Origin: Hyphomicrobiales bacterium
Lineage (GTDB): Bacteria > Pseudomonadota > Alphaproteobacteria > Rhizobiales > Xanthobacteraceae
Reading direction: 5' to 3'
DNA length: 45,334 bases
NCBI GenBank assembly: GCA_021323775.1
Contig: JAJPKK010000284.1
Coordinates: 1 to 45,334 of the forward strand
Part shown: in pieces, positions 1-8,068 of the stretch
How positions within the stretch are numbered: position 1 is the stretch's first letter
Layout: each line of letters begins with the position of its first letter
Made by a program: the position numbers and the translations under genes
The notes under the pieces: generated by a model
The model's database searches: none
Seen by the model: the letters and a program-made list of their open reading frames with translations, nothing else
What the model was told of the DNA's origin: nothing

Positions 1-163
1 CGCCCGGGAGCGGCTTGCGAGACCGCGCGCGGGCACCGCACCCGCTCCACCTTCACGAACGCCTCGCGAAAGCGTCCCTTCCGTGAGCGGGCTGCGGCGT
101 ATGTAACTGAAACGAGGACAGATGTCAAGGGGGATGTCGCCGAAATAGGGACAACTTGCGTTT
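1..163. other. Intergenic start of window, no gene recognised
   Basis: One frame stays open on the plus strand from the window edge, but its translation (arginine-, alanine- and threonine-rich) resembles no family I know and has no start inside the window. The AT-richer stretch around 110-155 breaks the local GC bias and could be an old insertion-sequence end, but I see no terminal repeat that proves it. The composite palindromic repeats begin just after this stretch. Confidence 0.3.
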
Positions 164-474
164 CCCGGGCGCAGCGCAGCGCGCAGCGCAGTGGAGCGGT
201 GCGCTGCCGACCCGGGACCGTCACAGGCTCGAATATTTCAGGAGCTGAGCTTGGGAAGACCCCGGATCAGCGGTGCACCACTTCGTGCTGCACCGCATCC
301 GGGGAACGTCATTGGATTGTTTTTCGGGCCGGCGCAGCACGCAGCGAATGCGCATTGGTGCGCTGCCGACCCGGGACCGTCACAGGCTCCGCGCTCGTGG
401 CACGCGCGCCGCTTGCGAAGACCCCGGATCAGCGGTGCACCGCTCCGCTTCGCTGCGCGCTGCACCACGTCCGC
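164..474. repeat. Two tandem composite palindromic repeat units (REP/BIME-like)
   Basis: Two copies of the same composite element lie head to tail. Each has a first palindrome opening with CCCGGGCGCAGCGCA or a variant and closing with GCGCTGCCGACCCGGG (164-216 and about 325-375), a spacer with the shared string GACCGTCACAGGCTC, and a second palindrome opening CCCCGGATCAGCGGTGCACC and closing TGCACCGCATCCGGGG (260-304) or a degenerate version (422-473). The 260-304 arms pair almost perfectly apart from a CA bulge. A third, inverted copy is at 2365-2538 and a fragment at 5815-5834. The family resembles intergenic repeats of Bradyrhizobium-group genomes; no coding role is seen. Confidence 0.8.
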
Positions 475-483
475 AGAATGCAG

Positions 484-1272
484 TTAGGTCGCCATCGCGT
501 GCACCTCCTGCGCTTTCGCGGTGCAGGCTGAGAGCAGAAAGCTCAGATCCGTGCCGGTCGAGACGTAGCGGGCGCCCATTTTGACGAATTGCGCCGCGAG
601 ATCGGGGCGCAAGGACAGCCCGCCGACGCCGACATGTTTGTTGTGGCGGCGGCAAACGTCGATGGCGCGCGCATAAGCCTCGCGCAGGCGGGGATGATCG
701 TATTGGCCGGTGAGGCCGCAGTCGGCGAGAAAATCGTTGGAGCCGATCAGCACCATGTCGACGCCCTCGACCGCGACGATCTGCTCGGCTCGCGCGAGCG
801 CGTCTTGGCTCTCGAACTGTACGACCAGCATGGTCGCGGCATTCATCGCGGCGTCGGCCTGCGCGGCCGGGAAGGTGCGATAGTGCAGATGGGGCAGGGG
901 ACCCGCCGCCGAGCGCTCGCCGAGCGGCGGAAATTTGGCCGCGCGCACATAGGCGCGCGCCTCGTCAGCCGAGCGTATATGCGGGGCGATGACGCCGAGC
1001 GCGCCGGCGTCGAGCACGCGCGAGACTTCGCCGGCGCCCGGCACGCGCACGAGCGGCGTGATGCCGGCGGCGAGCGCCGCCATGCAAATCTGGCCCGTCG
1101 TGTCGAGCGAGAAGCTGGCGTGCTCCATGTCGACATAGAGGCTGTCGAAACCGGCACTCGCGGCAATGCGCGCGATCTCGATGCCGCGGACAAGGCGCAC
1201 AATCATCGAGGCGACCACCTCGCCGCGCGCAAGCTTCTCCTTGGCACGATTGCGTAGAATTTGGCCCGGCAT
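484..1272 (-). CDS. HpcH/HpaI aldolase/citrate lyase family protein
   Basis: This 262-residue protein has the class II pyruvate-aldolase TIM-barrel fold of HpcH/HpaI enzymes, which cleave or form 2-keto-3-deoxy or 4-hydroxy-2-oxo acids with a divalent metal, usually in aromatic or sugar-acid catabolism. Visible motifs are YVDMEHASF near residue 46, VVQFESQDAL near 147 (metal-binding glutamate) and VDMVLIGSNDF near 170, the counterpart of the family's IGPNDL. Length is typical. The start is an ATG at the 5' edge of the fold with a weak ribosome-binding site. It is divergent from a class II aldolase gene. Family assignment is firm; the substrate (4-hydroxy-2-oxoheptanedioate or another) is not known. 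Confidence 0.9.
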   Translation of the reverse strand: MPGQILRNRAKEKLARGEVVASMIVRLVRGIEIARIAASAGFDSLYVDMEHASFSLDTTGQICMAALAAGITPLVRVPGAGEVSRVLDAGALGVIAPHIRSADEARAYVRAAKFPPLGERSAAGPLPHLHYRTFPAAQADAAMNAATMLVVQFESQDALARAEQIVAVEGVDMVLIGSNDFLADCGLTGQYDHPRLREAYARAIDVCRRHNKHVGVGGLSLRPDLAAQFVKMGARYVSTGTDLSFLLSACTAKAQEVHAMAT

Positions 1273-1362
1273 CTTGTCAACTTGCTCTGACGTGGGGGAT
1301 ATTCGTCCGATATCTCACAAAAACCAAGAGTCGTCATGCCGAGGCGCCCACGCCTGAGCGCG

Positions 1363-1393
1363 GCCCGAGCGATTGCTGCGCGAGCGCTCGGGC
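1363..1393. repeat. Hairpin in the divergent aldolase intergenic region
   Basis: GCCCGAGCG (1363-1371) and CGCTCGGGC (1385-1393) are perfect 9-bp inverted arms around a 13-nt loop. The surrounding stretch, about 1335-1450, ends with a CACCCTTCGAGG string that recurs in the palindromic elements at 30757-30870 and 40809-40905, so it is probably a degenerate intergenic repeat between the divergent genes rather than an operator. Confidence 0.45.
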
Positions 1394-1509
1394 GGCACCC
1401 TTCGAGGCGTGGCTTGGCGCGCGCCGCAGGGCGACGCGAGGGCATCACCTGTGTCCTCCTGACACGGCGCATTCGGGGCGTTATGCTTCAATCAAAAGGG
1501 AGCAGGGCC

Positions 1510-2298
1510 GTGAATTATTCGACCGATTTCAAGTGCATCAGGAACGAAGTGTCGGAGCAGGAATGGAAGACGCGCCTCGATCTCGCCGCCTGCTATCGCC
1601 TGGTCGACGCCTACGGCATGACCGATCTCATCTACAACCACATCACCGCACGCATTCCCGGCACCGAGCATCTGCTGATCAATCTCTACGGCCTGCTCTA
1701 CAAGGAGATCACCGCCTCGAGCCTGGTCAAGATCGACGTCGAGGGCAATATCATTGCCAAACCCGACACGGACTATGGCATCAATGTCTCCGGCTATGTG
1801 ATCCATGGCGCGATCCACAAGGCGCGACCGGATGTCGCCTGCGTGCTGCACACCCACACCCGCGCCGGCATGGCGGTATCGGCGATGAAATGCGGGCTGT
1901 TGCCGCTGTCGCAGACTTCGATCCGCTTCGTCGGCCATATCGGCTATCACGACTATGAGGGGCCGGCGATCGATCTCGACGAGCGCCAGCGCATTGTCGC
2001 CGATCTCGGCCCGCATGACGCGATGATCATGCGCAATCACGGCCTCCTGACCTGCGGCGCCACCATCCAGCAGGCGTTCAACACCATGTGTCAACTCGAA
2101 CTGTCGTGCCGCGCGCAGGTCGATGCGATGGCGGCGCGCACCGAACTGACTATGCCCGGCGAGAATGTTTTGGCGCATACCGCGCATCTCTATCAGCCGG
2201 GCACGCGGCGGCCCTATGGCGTGCTCGAATGGCCGGCGATGCTGCGGCTTCTGGAGGCGGAGCAGAAGAATTCCGGCTATCCGCCGTATTGGAATTGA
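1510..2298 (+). CDS. Class II aldolase/adducin family protein
   Basis: The protein has the zinc-dependent class II aldolase/adducin fold (fuculose-phosphate aldolase, ribulose-5-phosphate epimerase and relatives). The zinc-site HxH is visible in VLHTHTRAGMAV, with a further histidine in MRNHGLLTCG. The GTG at 1510 is preferred because GGGAG lies about 7 nt upstream and it gives 262 residues, the usual size; an in-frame ATG at 1483 is the alternative, and the open frame further upstream lies in repeat DNA. Many catabolic-locus members act on unphosphorylated hydroxy acids or decarboxylate; which applies here is unknown. It is divergent from the HpcH-type aldolase, so the two may share a pathway. 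Confidence 0.88.
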   Translation: MNYSTDFKCIRNEVSEQEWKTRLDLAACYRLVDAYGMTDLIYNHITARIPGTEHLLINLYGLLYKEITASSLVKIDVEGNIIAKPDTDYGINVSGYVIHGAIHKARPDVACVLHTHTRAGMAVSAMKCGLLPLSQTSIRFVGHIGYHDYEGPAIDLDERQRIVADLGPHDAMIMRNHGLLTCGATIQQAFNTMCQLELSCRAQVDAMAARTELTMPGENVLAHTAHLYQPGTRRPYGVLEWPAMLRLLEAEQKNSGYPPYWN

Positions 2299-2364
2299 GT
2301 TTTGTCGCCCCCACAGCTCGCTGCGGCAACAGCGTTGACCGGCGCCTTAAGCCAAGGCTGTTCC

Positions 2365-2538
2365 TCCGGACGCGGTGCAGCACGAAGTGGTGCACCGCTG
2401 ATCCGGGGCCTTCACAATCTCGGCGTAGCGACTCCGAGCTCGTGACGATCCGGGTCTGCAGCGCACCACTCCGCCATAGCGCGTCGAAGACGCGCGTGAA
2501 CGCGCTTACGGCTCCGTGCTGCGCTGCGCCCGGGAAAC
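2365..2538. repeat. Inverted copy of the composite palindromic repeat
   Basis: This is the reverse-orientation copy of the element at 164-474. The first palindrome is at 2365-2408 (TCCGGACGCGGTGCAGCACG to CCGCTGATCCGGGG) and the second at about 2450-2534, ending in GCTGCGCCCGGGA. It fills the gap between the convergent class II aldolase and glycosyltransferase genes, where such elements often act as transcript ends. Confidence 0.75.
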
Positions 2539-2550
2539 GCGGTGGCGGCC

Positions 2551-3837
2551 CTACCGCCGGCCGGGCTGCGGCAGGGGCGCTTTCGGCCGCGCCGATTGCG
2601 CTGCCAGAATCTGTTCGGCGCGCTCGATGACCGCGCGCGGCGCCACATCCTTCATGCAGACATGACCGTGCGGGCAGCGGCTCAATTGGCGCAGATAGCA
2701 CGGCGCGCAGGGCACTTCGGCGCGCAAAACGGCGTCGGCGCGGCGGTAAGGCCCGGCCCAGACCGGATCGGTGGGGCCGAAAATGCCGATGACCGGCCGC
2801 TCCAGCGCCGCCGCCATGTGCATCGGCCCGGAATCGTTGCTGACGCAGAGGTTCGCGCGGCGGAGCAGCGCGGCAAGCTCGGGCAGCGTGGTCTCGCCGG
2901 CAAGGTCGATCGCGCCCGGCGCGAGGGCCGCCACCTGTTCGCACAAGGCGCGCTCGCCCTGCGATCCGATCAGGATCACACCGAACTTTTTTTGCAGGAA
3001 ATGCCGTGCGACCTCGGCAAAGGCGTCGCTGCGCCACTGCTTGGTGTCCCAATTGCTGCCCGGCGCGATGACCAGAAGCTTTGCCTTGGCGAGATTGTAA
3101 TAATCGAGCAGCGCGTCGATGCGCGTCGCCGCCTCCGGCGGAATGGGAAAGGAAAAATCGGCGGCGCCGCCTTCGATGCCGAGCATCTGCGCGGCGCGCA
3201 GATAGCGCTCGACCGGATGCAGATCGAGCGTCGGCAGCACGATGTGATCGGTATAGGCCAGAAAACTGCCTTCGCGTGCGCCCTGCCAGGCATGCCGCTT
3301 CGCCTCGGCAGGGATTTTTCGCGGCGAGGCGTTCCACAATGCGGCGCGCGGCCGATCGAAGCCGATTCGCACCGGCGCGCCGGTGGCAAAGGCGAGCACG
3401 GCGGTGCGCAGCTGGCCCTGCAGATCGAGCACGAGGTCATATTCGGCGGCGCGCAGCTTCGCGATCAGCCGCGCCGCGGCGAGGAAGAGCGCCGGCCGCA
3501 ACAGCGTCGAGAATGGCGCCGACCATTGCTCGCGCGGGAATTCGATGAGGCTCGAGATCGCCGGATGCTGCGCCAGCAGTTCGGCGATCGCCGGCGTGAC
3601 CAGCCAATCGAGGCGGGCATCGGGATAACGCCGCCGCAGCGCATTCAGCAGCGGGATCGTCTGCACGACATCGCCGACGGCCGACAGTTTGATCAGCAGG
3701 ATTCGCTTGAAGTCGCGGGTCGCAAGATCGGCGGACGGCACCGGTAGGCCGGCTCCCTGTGGCCGAGGCAATTCGCCGGCAGCGTCGGCGGAAGCTTCCG
3801 CCTGCGGCTTGAACGGGACGGGCCTATTGAGCACCAT
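2551..3837 (-). CDS. Glycosyltransferase family 9 (heptosyltransferase-like)
   Basis: A GT9 (ADP-heptose:LPS heptosyltransferase superfamily) protein of about 428 residues with the two-domain GT-B fold. The N-terminal Rossmann half begins ILLIKLSAVGDVVQTIPLL, the family hallmark. The C-terminal nucleotide-sugar half has VIAPGSNWDTKQW, LIGSQGE, SNDSGPMHMAAAL and IGIFGPTDP. A C-terminal CAPC..RCPHGHVCM cysteine cluster near residues 375-395 is seen in many members. The enzyme should work at the inner face of the inner membrane in lipopolysaccharide core or surface-polysaccharide assembly. The ATG at 3837 is used; a GTG at 3855 is the alternative. There are no LPS neighbours, so donor and acceptor are open. 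Confidence 0.88.
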   Translation of the reverse strand: MVLNRPVPFKPQAEASADAAGELPRPQGAGLPVPSADLATRDFKRILLIKLSAVGDVVQTIPLLNALRRRYPDARLDWLVTPAIAELLAQHPAISSLIEFPREQWSAPFSTLLRPALFLAAARLIAKLRAAEYDLVLDLQGQLRTAVLAFATGAPVRIGFDRPRAALWNASPRKIPAEAKRHAWQGAREGSFLAYTDHIVLPTLDLHPVERYLRAAQMLGIEGGAADFSFPIPPEAATRIDALLDYYNLAKAKLLVIAPGSNWDTKQWRSDAFAEVARHFLQKKFGVILIGSQGERALCEQVAALAPGAIDLAGETTLPELAALLRRANLCVSNDSGPMHMAAALERPVIGIFGPTDPVWAGPYRRADAVLRAEVPCAPCYLRQLSRCPHGHVCMKDVAPRAVIERAEQILAAQSARPKAPLPQPGRR

Positions 3838-3902
3838 GCCGGTCGATTGTAGCACGAACGCTGCCGGGCCACGAAATCGCCGGCGGCCTCGCGGGAGGAG
3901 AC

Positions 3903-4148
3903 ATGAGGAAAACGGCGATCGCGGCGGCGGCGCTCTTGGTCGCGGCCGGCACGGGTGCTCAATGCGCGCGCGCCGCCGGGAGCCGGCCTATACCATTGTG
4001 AAAGCGCAGATGCCGCAGATCCGCAGCATCGATCTTAACATCGCCACGACCTGGAAGGAGTTTTCTGCCGGCCGACATGGGCGAAGGCGCGCGGGCCGAA
4101 GTCGGCACCCGCATCCGGCAGGTGCTGTCGGGGGAGGTTCCGCCTTAA
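3903..4148 (+). pseudogene. Frameshifted small secreted protein gene
   Basis: The reading starts at ATG 3903 with a clear signal-like stretch (MRKTAIAAAALLVAAGTGAQ). That frame ends near 4001, but the coding pattern continues in a second frame (AYTIVKAQMPQIRSIDL, then NIATTWKEFSAG) and, after about 4068, in a third (DMGEGARAEVGTRIRQVLSG) ending at TAA 4146-4148. Joined, the pieces give one plausible 80-residue exported protein, with GAGGAGAC just upstream as a ribosome-binding site. Two frameshifts in 250 bp indicate a decayed gene, unless they are assembly errors. The function is unknown. Confidence 0.6.
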
Positions 4149-4181
4149 CGACGGAGCCGGGATCTCGTCGGCTCCCTCGGG

Positions 4182-4475
4182 TTAGGCTTGCTTCTGGCTT
4201 CCTGGCGCCTCGGGTTTCAGGTGAACGATCAGACAGCAAATACACATTCCGAGCCCGACGAGTGGATATTTCAGGGCAACGCGCGCAGCGGCGCCGAAGA
4301 CGAATAAAGTCGCGACCGATCGGACACGCATGACTCTGCGCTCCCTCGGCGAGACCTCTTTGACTGGTGCGCGGTCAATAAGCTCACGAATCAAACAAAT
4401 GTAAGTTGCGTTTACCAGGAAGAAGACGGCGGCGCAGAAAGCAGCAGGCTGCGGCGCCAATTCGCTCACGGCCAC
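4182..4475 (-). pseudogene. C-terminal remnant of a TMEM175/DUF1211-like membrane protein
   Basis: The 97-residue reading has two membrane segments (FCAAVFFLVNATYICLIREL, and one from about residue 55 to 86) and ends HLKPEAPG. Spacing and sequence resemble the last two helices of TMEM175-type (DUF1211) bacterial potassium channels, which normally have six helices and about 200 residues. The frame is closed by a stop 24 nt upstream of the GTG used as start, so the first four helices are missing. I infer a truncated relic; an independent two-helix membrane protein is possible. Confidence 0.45.
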
Positions 4476-4611
4476 CCAAGCCGTGGACGGCGGCGCGGCT
4501 TAGGCAGCGAAGCAGCCTCGTTCTTTCCGATCGTCGCTTGTCGAAAGTTTGTTGTGCCGCAGAAATATGCATCATGATAGATTTGGGGCGGATGTTCGGC
4601 CGGGGGGCAGG

Positions 4612-5715
4612 GTGAAACTGCTTTGGTTACAGGTTGTCCGCGGGCTCGCTGCAAACCTCGTCGTTTTGCAGCATCTGTGGGAGTTCGAACAGAGATATGG
4701 CGGGACGCGGTTGCCGATCTTTGTCCGCTACGCGGACCTCGGCGTAGACGTGTTCTTTGTGCTTTCCGGTTTCGTCATGGCGGCGATAGCGGGACGCGAC
4801 GTGGGCCCGCTGCAATTTCTCTGGCGTCGCGCGACCCGGATTTATCCGACCTATTGGCTGGCAACGCTGCTTATGCTCGGCGCGTTCTTTGCGGTTCCGG
4901 GCCTGGTCCACGAGCCCATTGACAAGCTTTCGTGGTGGCGTTCGTTTCTGCTGGTGCCTGCGGTGCCAAATCAGCCGATCGTCAGCGTGGGCTGGACGCT
5001 TGTGCATGAGGTTTATTTTTATTTGGTCTTCGCCATCCTGCTAGCGCTTCGCATTCCCATTGTGACCGGCGTAATCGGATGGAGCGCAACAGTCATCGTG
5101 GCCAGCCTGTTGATCCCGGCTGAATTGCTCGATGCTTCGCCGATCCTTGCCGTGGCGACCAGTCCGCTCACTTTCGAGTTCATGATGGGACTTATCGTCG
5201 GCGTATTGTGCCTGAAGTGGCGGCCGCCGAACGGCCGCACGCTCGGCGTCATCGGCGGAGCGGCACTTGCGCTTTCGATTGTCCTGCATTTCCACTTTTT
5301 TGCGCACGACGACGCGATATTCGCCGATTGGCAGATGCGCCGCGTTGCGATGTTTGGCCCGCCGATCGCACTTATTCTGTATGCCGTCATTAGTTACGAG
5401 CGCGAAACGCGGCGGCCTGCGCCGGCTCTGCTGGTCGCGCTGGGCGACTGGTCGTACAGCACCTATTTGTTCCATTTCATGGTGCTGTCGGCCCTCGGAC
5501 GCGCCGTGCAGGCGGTCTTTTTGCCGGCTCACGTCGTTTGGGCAACGACTGCACTCCTCGTGTTCGGCTTTGTTGTTGTGAACCTCGCCGGCGCGGCGAT
5601 GTTCTTGCTCTTTGAGCGGCCGACGCTCAGATCGCTCAATCGCCTGCGTCCGCCGACATTTGCACAGCCCGCGGCGGGCTCCCAACCTGTAGTCACCGAT
5701 GCTGCAAAAACCTGA
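4612..5715 (+). CDS. Acyltransferase 3 family membrane protein (OafA/YrhL-like)
   Basis: An integral membrane O-acyltransferase of 367 residues with about ten hydrophobic segments. Family motifs are visible: RGLAANLVVLQH at the N terminus (catalytic-type histidine), YADLGVDVFFVLSGFVM, RRATRIYPTYW, and SVGWTLVHEVYFYLVF. Such enzymes move acetyl or other acyl groups across the inner membrane onto O-antigen, exopolysaccharide, Nod factor or peptidoglycan. The GTG at 4612 is chosen because it follows a GGGGGGCAGG stretch and opens directly into the first helix; ATGs at 4549 and 4567 would add an unrelated charged tail. It has no partner genes, so the acceptor is unknown. Confidence 0.85.
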   Translation: MKLLWLQVVRGLAANLVVLQHLWEFEQRYGGTRLPIFVRYADLGVDVFFVLSGFVMAAIAGRDVGPLQFLWRRATRIYPTYWLATLLMLGAFFAVPGLVHEPIDKLSWWRSFLLVPAVPNQPIVSVGWTLVHEVYFYLVFAILLALRIPIVTGVIGWSATVIVASLLIPAELLDASPILAVATSPLTFEFMMGLIVGVLCLKWRPPNGRTLGVIGGAALALSIVLHFHFFAHDDAIFADWQMRRVAMFGPPIALILYAVISYERETRRPAPALLVALGDWSYSTYLFHFMVLSALGRAVQAVFLPAHVVWATTALLVFGFVVVNLAGAAMFLLFERPTLRSLNRLRPPTFAQPAAGSQPVVTDAAKT

Positions 5716-5896
5716 GGCCTGGTGCGAGCTGCTCGTCGCCCTGTGCGTCGTAGTCGAGATCGTCGACAGCGAGCGGAAGGTCGCCGACTTCCTCTCCGTC
5801 CTGAGCGCGCTTGGCCCCGGATCAGCGGTGGACCCTCGCGGCGCGCGAAGACGCACCAACCGCCATGCTGCGTCTACGGAGAAACATCCTGGCGTC
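5716..5896. other. Convergent gap with a repeat fragment
   Basis: A 20-bp piece of the composite palindrome is at 5815-5834 (CCCCGGATCAGCGGTGGACC). Between 5716 and 5814 the minus strand reads like acidic coding sequence (EEVGDLPLAVDDLDYDAQGD) without a start or family match, so a gene relic is possible. No intact gene is seen. Confidence 0.4.
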
Positions 5897-6619
5897 TCAC
5901 TGCCGGCGCGATACCGGCTCGCGCTGTGCCGGAGGGAAAGCCGCCTGCAGGACGTCATTCACGGTCTGCGCCTGCAGCGACGGCATGGTATCGATGTTGA
6001 GGTGATCGATGCCGGGATCAGCGCTCAGATCCACATTTGAAACGACACCGCGGGAGCCCGGCGCCGGCGCGATCATGAAATGTTTGGTGTAATTGATCGC
6101 GGTGGCGACGTTCGCCGGAATCTGATGCGCTTCGGTGCCATCGAAAAGAACCAGAAGCGCGATCGGAATATTGTAGCGCGCCAGCGCATTCGCCAAGTCG
6201 ACGATGGCGTCGGCGCCGAGCGAATGACCGATCAGCACGATCGGGCCGTGGTCACCGGCATTGAAGGTGGTCACGATTCGGCTGGCGGCGAAATCGGCAT
6301 CCGCATGGTTCATCACGGTTGCCGAAATGCCGTCGGCCTGAAGCTTGGCGGCGAGGTCGTCCATGCCGAGCGAGAAGACGTTGAGGAAGCCGCGCAGCAA
6401 ATAGACCTTCACCGGACCCTGCGCTTGCGGCGATTTGCGCGCCGGCTGCTGCGGGCGGATCGCGTTGTCCTGTGCGACATGCTGTGCGCTCTGCGGTGGC
6501 GCGGCTTGTGCAAGGCCGCTTTGCGCGACAGCGCGGCCGGGCATGGCGGCCGGCGCCGTTGCCGCTGCCAGAGCCGCGATCACGAGCCATGCCGCCATTG
6601 AAGATGTCGTTCTAAGCAT
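5897..6619 (-). CDS. Secreted alpha/beta-hydrolase-like protein
   Basis: The predicted protein (about 240 residues) opens with a signal peptide (MLRTTSSMAAWLVIAALAAA, cleavage probably after AVAQ), then a Gln/Ala/Pro-rich linker and a compact alpha/beta-hydrolase core. VLIGHSLGADAIVDLAN carries the nucleophile-elbow serine (GHSLG), an acidic residue is available in LLVLFDGTE, and DPGIDHLNIDTMPSLQ supplies a candidate catalytic histidine. It should act in the periplasm as an esterase or lipase-like enzyme. Start options are ATG 6619 or 6598; an ATG further upstream would precede the signal peptide with a Gly/Arg stretch. The substrate is unknown. Confidence 0.7.
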   Translation of the reverse strand: MLRTTSSMAAWLVIAALAAATAPAAMPGRAVAQSGLAQAAPPQSAQHVAQDNAIRPQQPARKSPQAQGPVKVYLLRGFLNVFSLGMDDLAAKLQADGISATVMNHADADFAASRIVTTFNAGDHGPIVLIGHSLGADAIVDLANALARYNIPIALLVLFDGTEAHQIPANVATAINYTKHFMIAPAPGSRGVVSNVDLSADPGIDHLNIDTMPSLQAQTVNDVLQAAFPPAQREPVSRRQ

Positions 6620-6840
6620 TCCGGACCCCAATACCATGCCGCCGCCGCGGGCCGGCCGCGCGGCCACCGGTTGCCTGCAAGATCGCGCGAAATCAGAACG
6701 GCAGCCTCGCGCGCGAGACGCTCATCGCTTGAGATGCGCCCCCCAACTGTGGCTTAATCAAACGGCTTTGTAAGCTCGTCGTCGGCGTGTCGCAACATTG
6801 TGGAGTTGTAAGGGGCTGCGGCCGATCACGAGGCTGAGCG

Positions 6841-7821
6841 ATGGAGTTGCCGAAGTCGTTGCGCCGTGCCGTCGACCGTGTGCTGAGCGGCGTTCCGCTT
6901 GCGGAGCTCGCTGCGGCGTGGGCGGCGCTGTCGCAGCGCTATCGTGAGGAACGCGATGACGGCAAGCGTCGCGTCGCAAGCGAGCGCGAGGCGTTCGCTT
7001 ATCTCGCGACACGGCTGCCGGCGACCTATGCGGCGGTGCGCGCGAGCTTTGCCGCTGTCGCCGCGGCGCGGCCGGATTTTGCGCCGAAGGCGCTGCTCGA
7101 TATTGGCGCGGGACCCGGCACCGTGCTGTGGGCGGCTGCCGACTGCTGGCCCAACCTCGCCAATGCCCTGCTGATCGAGGCAAACCCGATCTTTCGCACA
7201 TGCGGCGAGGAGCTCGCCGCGCAGGCGCAGCTACCGCAGGCCAGCTGGCGCATTGCCGACGTCGCTGCCGACACAGTTGATGATTGGGCGCCGCGCGATC
7301 TCGTCGCTGCGGCCTATGTGCTGAACGAACTTGCTGAAAATGCGCGGCAGTCGATTGTGCAGCGGCTCTGGCGGGCGACTGCCGAGACGCTTGTCATCAT
7401 CGAGCCGGGGACACCGGCCGGTTGGCAAGGCATCCTCGCGGCGCGGCGGCAGCTCATTGCTAGCGGCGCGCAGGTGATCGCGCCCTGTCCGCATGCGCAA
7501 GCCTGCCCGCTGCAGCCGCCCGACTGGTGCCACTTTGCGCAGCGCATCGCACGCTCGCGCCTGCACCGACAGACCAAGGGAGGCGAGGTACCTTGGGAGG
7601 ACGAGAAGTTCAGCTATGTCGCGGTCTCGCGCGTGCCGGGAGCGCGTGCAAACCCGCGCGTCATTGCCAGGCCGCGCAAAGGCCGCGGCCGCGTCACGCT
7701 GAAACTGTGCCGACCCGACGGGTCGGCCGGCGAAACGCTGTTCTCGCGTCGCGACGGCGCAAGCTTCAAGCGCGCGGCGCGCTGTGACTGGGGCTCGTCG
7801 CTAGACCATGATGACCGTTAG
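6841..7821 (+). CDS. Rsm22-family small-subunit rRNA methyltransferase-like protein
   Basis: A 326-residue S-adenosylmethionine-dependent methyltransferase of the Rsm22 family, bacterial relatives of the mitochondrial small-ribosomal-subunit assembly factor. The SAM-binding motif is ALLDIGAGPGTVLWAA near residues 82-97, followed by LIEAN (acidic loop) and VAAAYVLNEL. The downstream cysteine cluster APCPHAQACPL...DWCHF is the family's probable iron-sulfur ligand set. The C-terminal tail is Arg/Lys-rich. ATG 6841 follows GAGG at a suitable distance. Family membership is confident; a specific rRNA target is not established for bacterial members. The stop lies inside the first degenerate unit of the tandem array that follows. 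Confidence 0.85.
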   Translation: MELPKSLRRAVDRVLSGVPLAELAAAWAALSQRYREERDDGKRRVASEREAFAYLATRLPATYAAVRASFAAVAAARPDFAPKALLDIGAGPGTVLWAAADCWPNLANALLIEANPIFRTCGEELAAQAQLPQASWRIADVAADTVDDWAPRDLVAAAYVLNELAENARQSIVQRLWRATAETLVIIEPGTPAGWQGILAARRQLIASGAQVIAPCPHAQACPLQPPDWCHFAQRIARSRLHRQTKGGEVPWEDEKFSYVAVSRVPGARANPRVIARPRKGRGRVTLKLCRPDGSAGETLFSRRDGASFKRAARCDWGSSLDHDDR

Positions 7822-7904
7822 ACCAAGATGACCGCCATGTCATGATGACGGCCATGTCATGATGACGGCCATGTCATGATGACGGCCATGTCATGATGAC
7901 GGCC
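7810..7904. repeat. 17-bp tandem repeat array
   Basis: The unit GATGACGGCCATGTCAT is repeated perfectly at 7844-7860, 7861-7877 and 7878-7894, preceded by a one-mismatch copy (7827-7843) and a degenerate one (7810-7826) and followed by a 10-bp partial copy. Each junction forms GTCATGATGAC, a palindrome with a single central base, so the array is a row of evenly spaced dyads. The first unit contains the stop codon of the Rsm22-like gene. No spacers are present, so it is not CRISPR. Confidence 0.9.
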
Positions 7905-8068
7905 GCGGCGCGTTGCGATGAATCTCGCCGATAAATCTTGCCGTGGCTGGCGGCGGTCAAAGCTTACGCGCAAAATGGTAACGTCCCGTCAAGCGACAGC
8001 ACATCATTGAAACTCTTCTTTCAGATGTGCGTTCCTAGGTGCGGGGGCCGACGGATAGGTCGACGGCC

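Noticed and set aside
7810-7904. CRISPR array
   Set aside because: Units are directly abutting with no spacers and no cas genes nearby.
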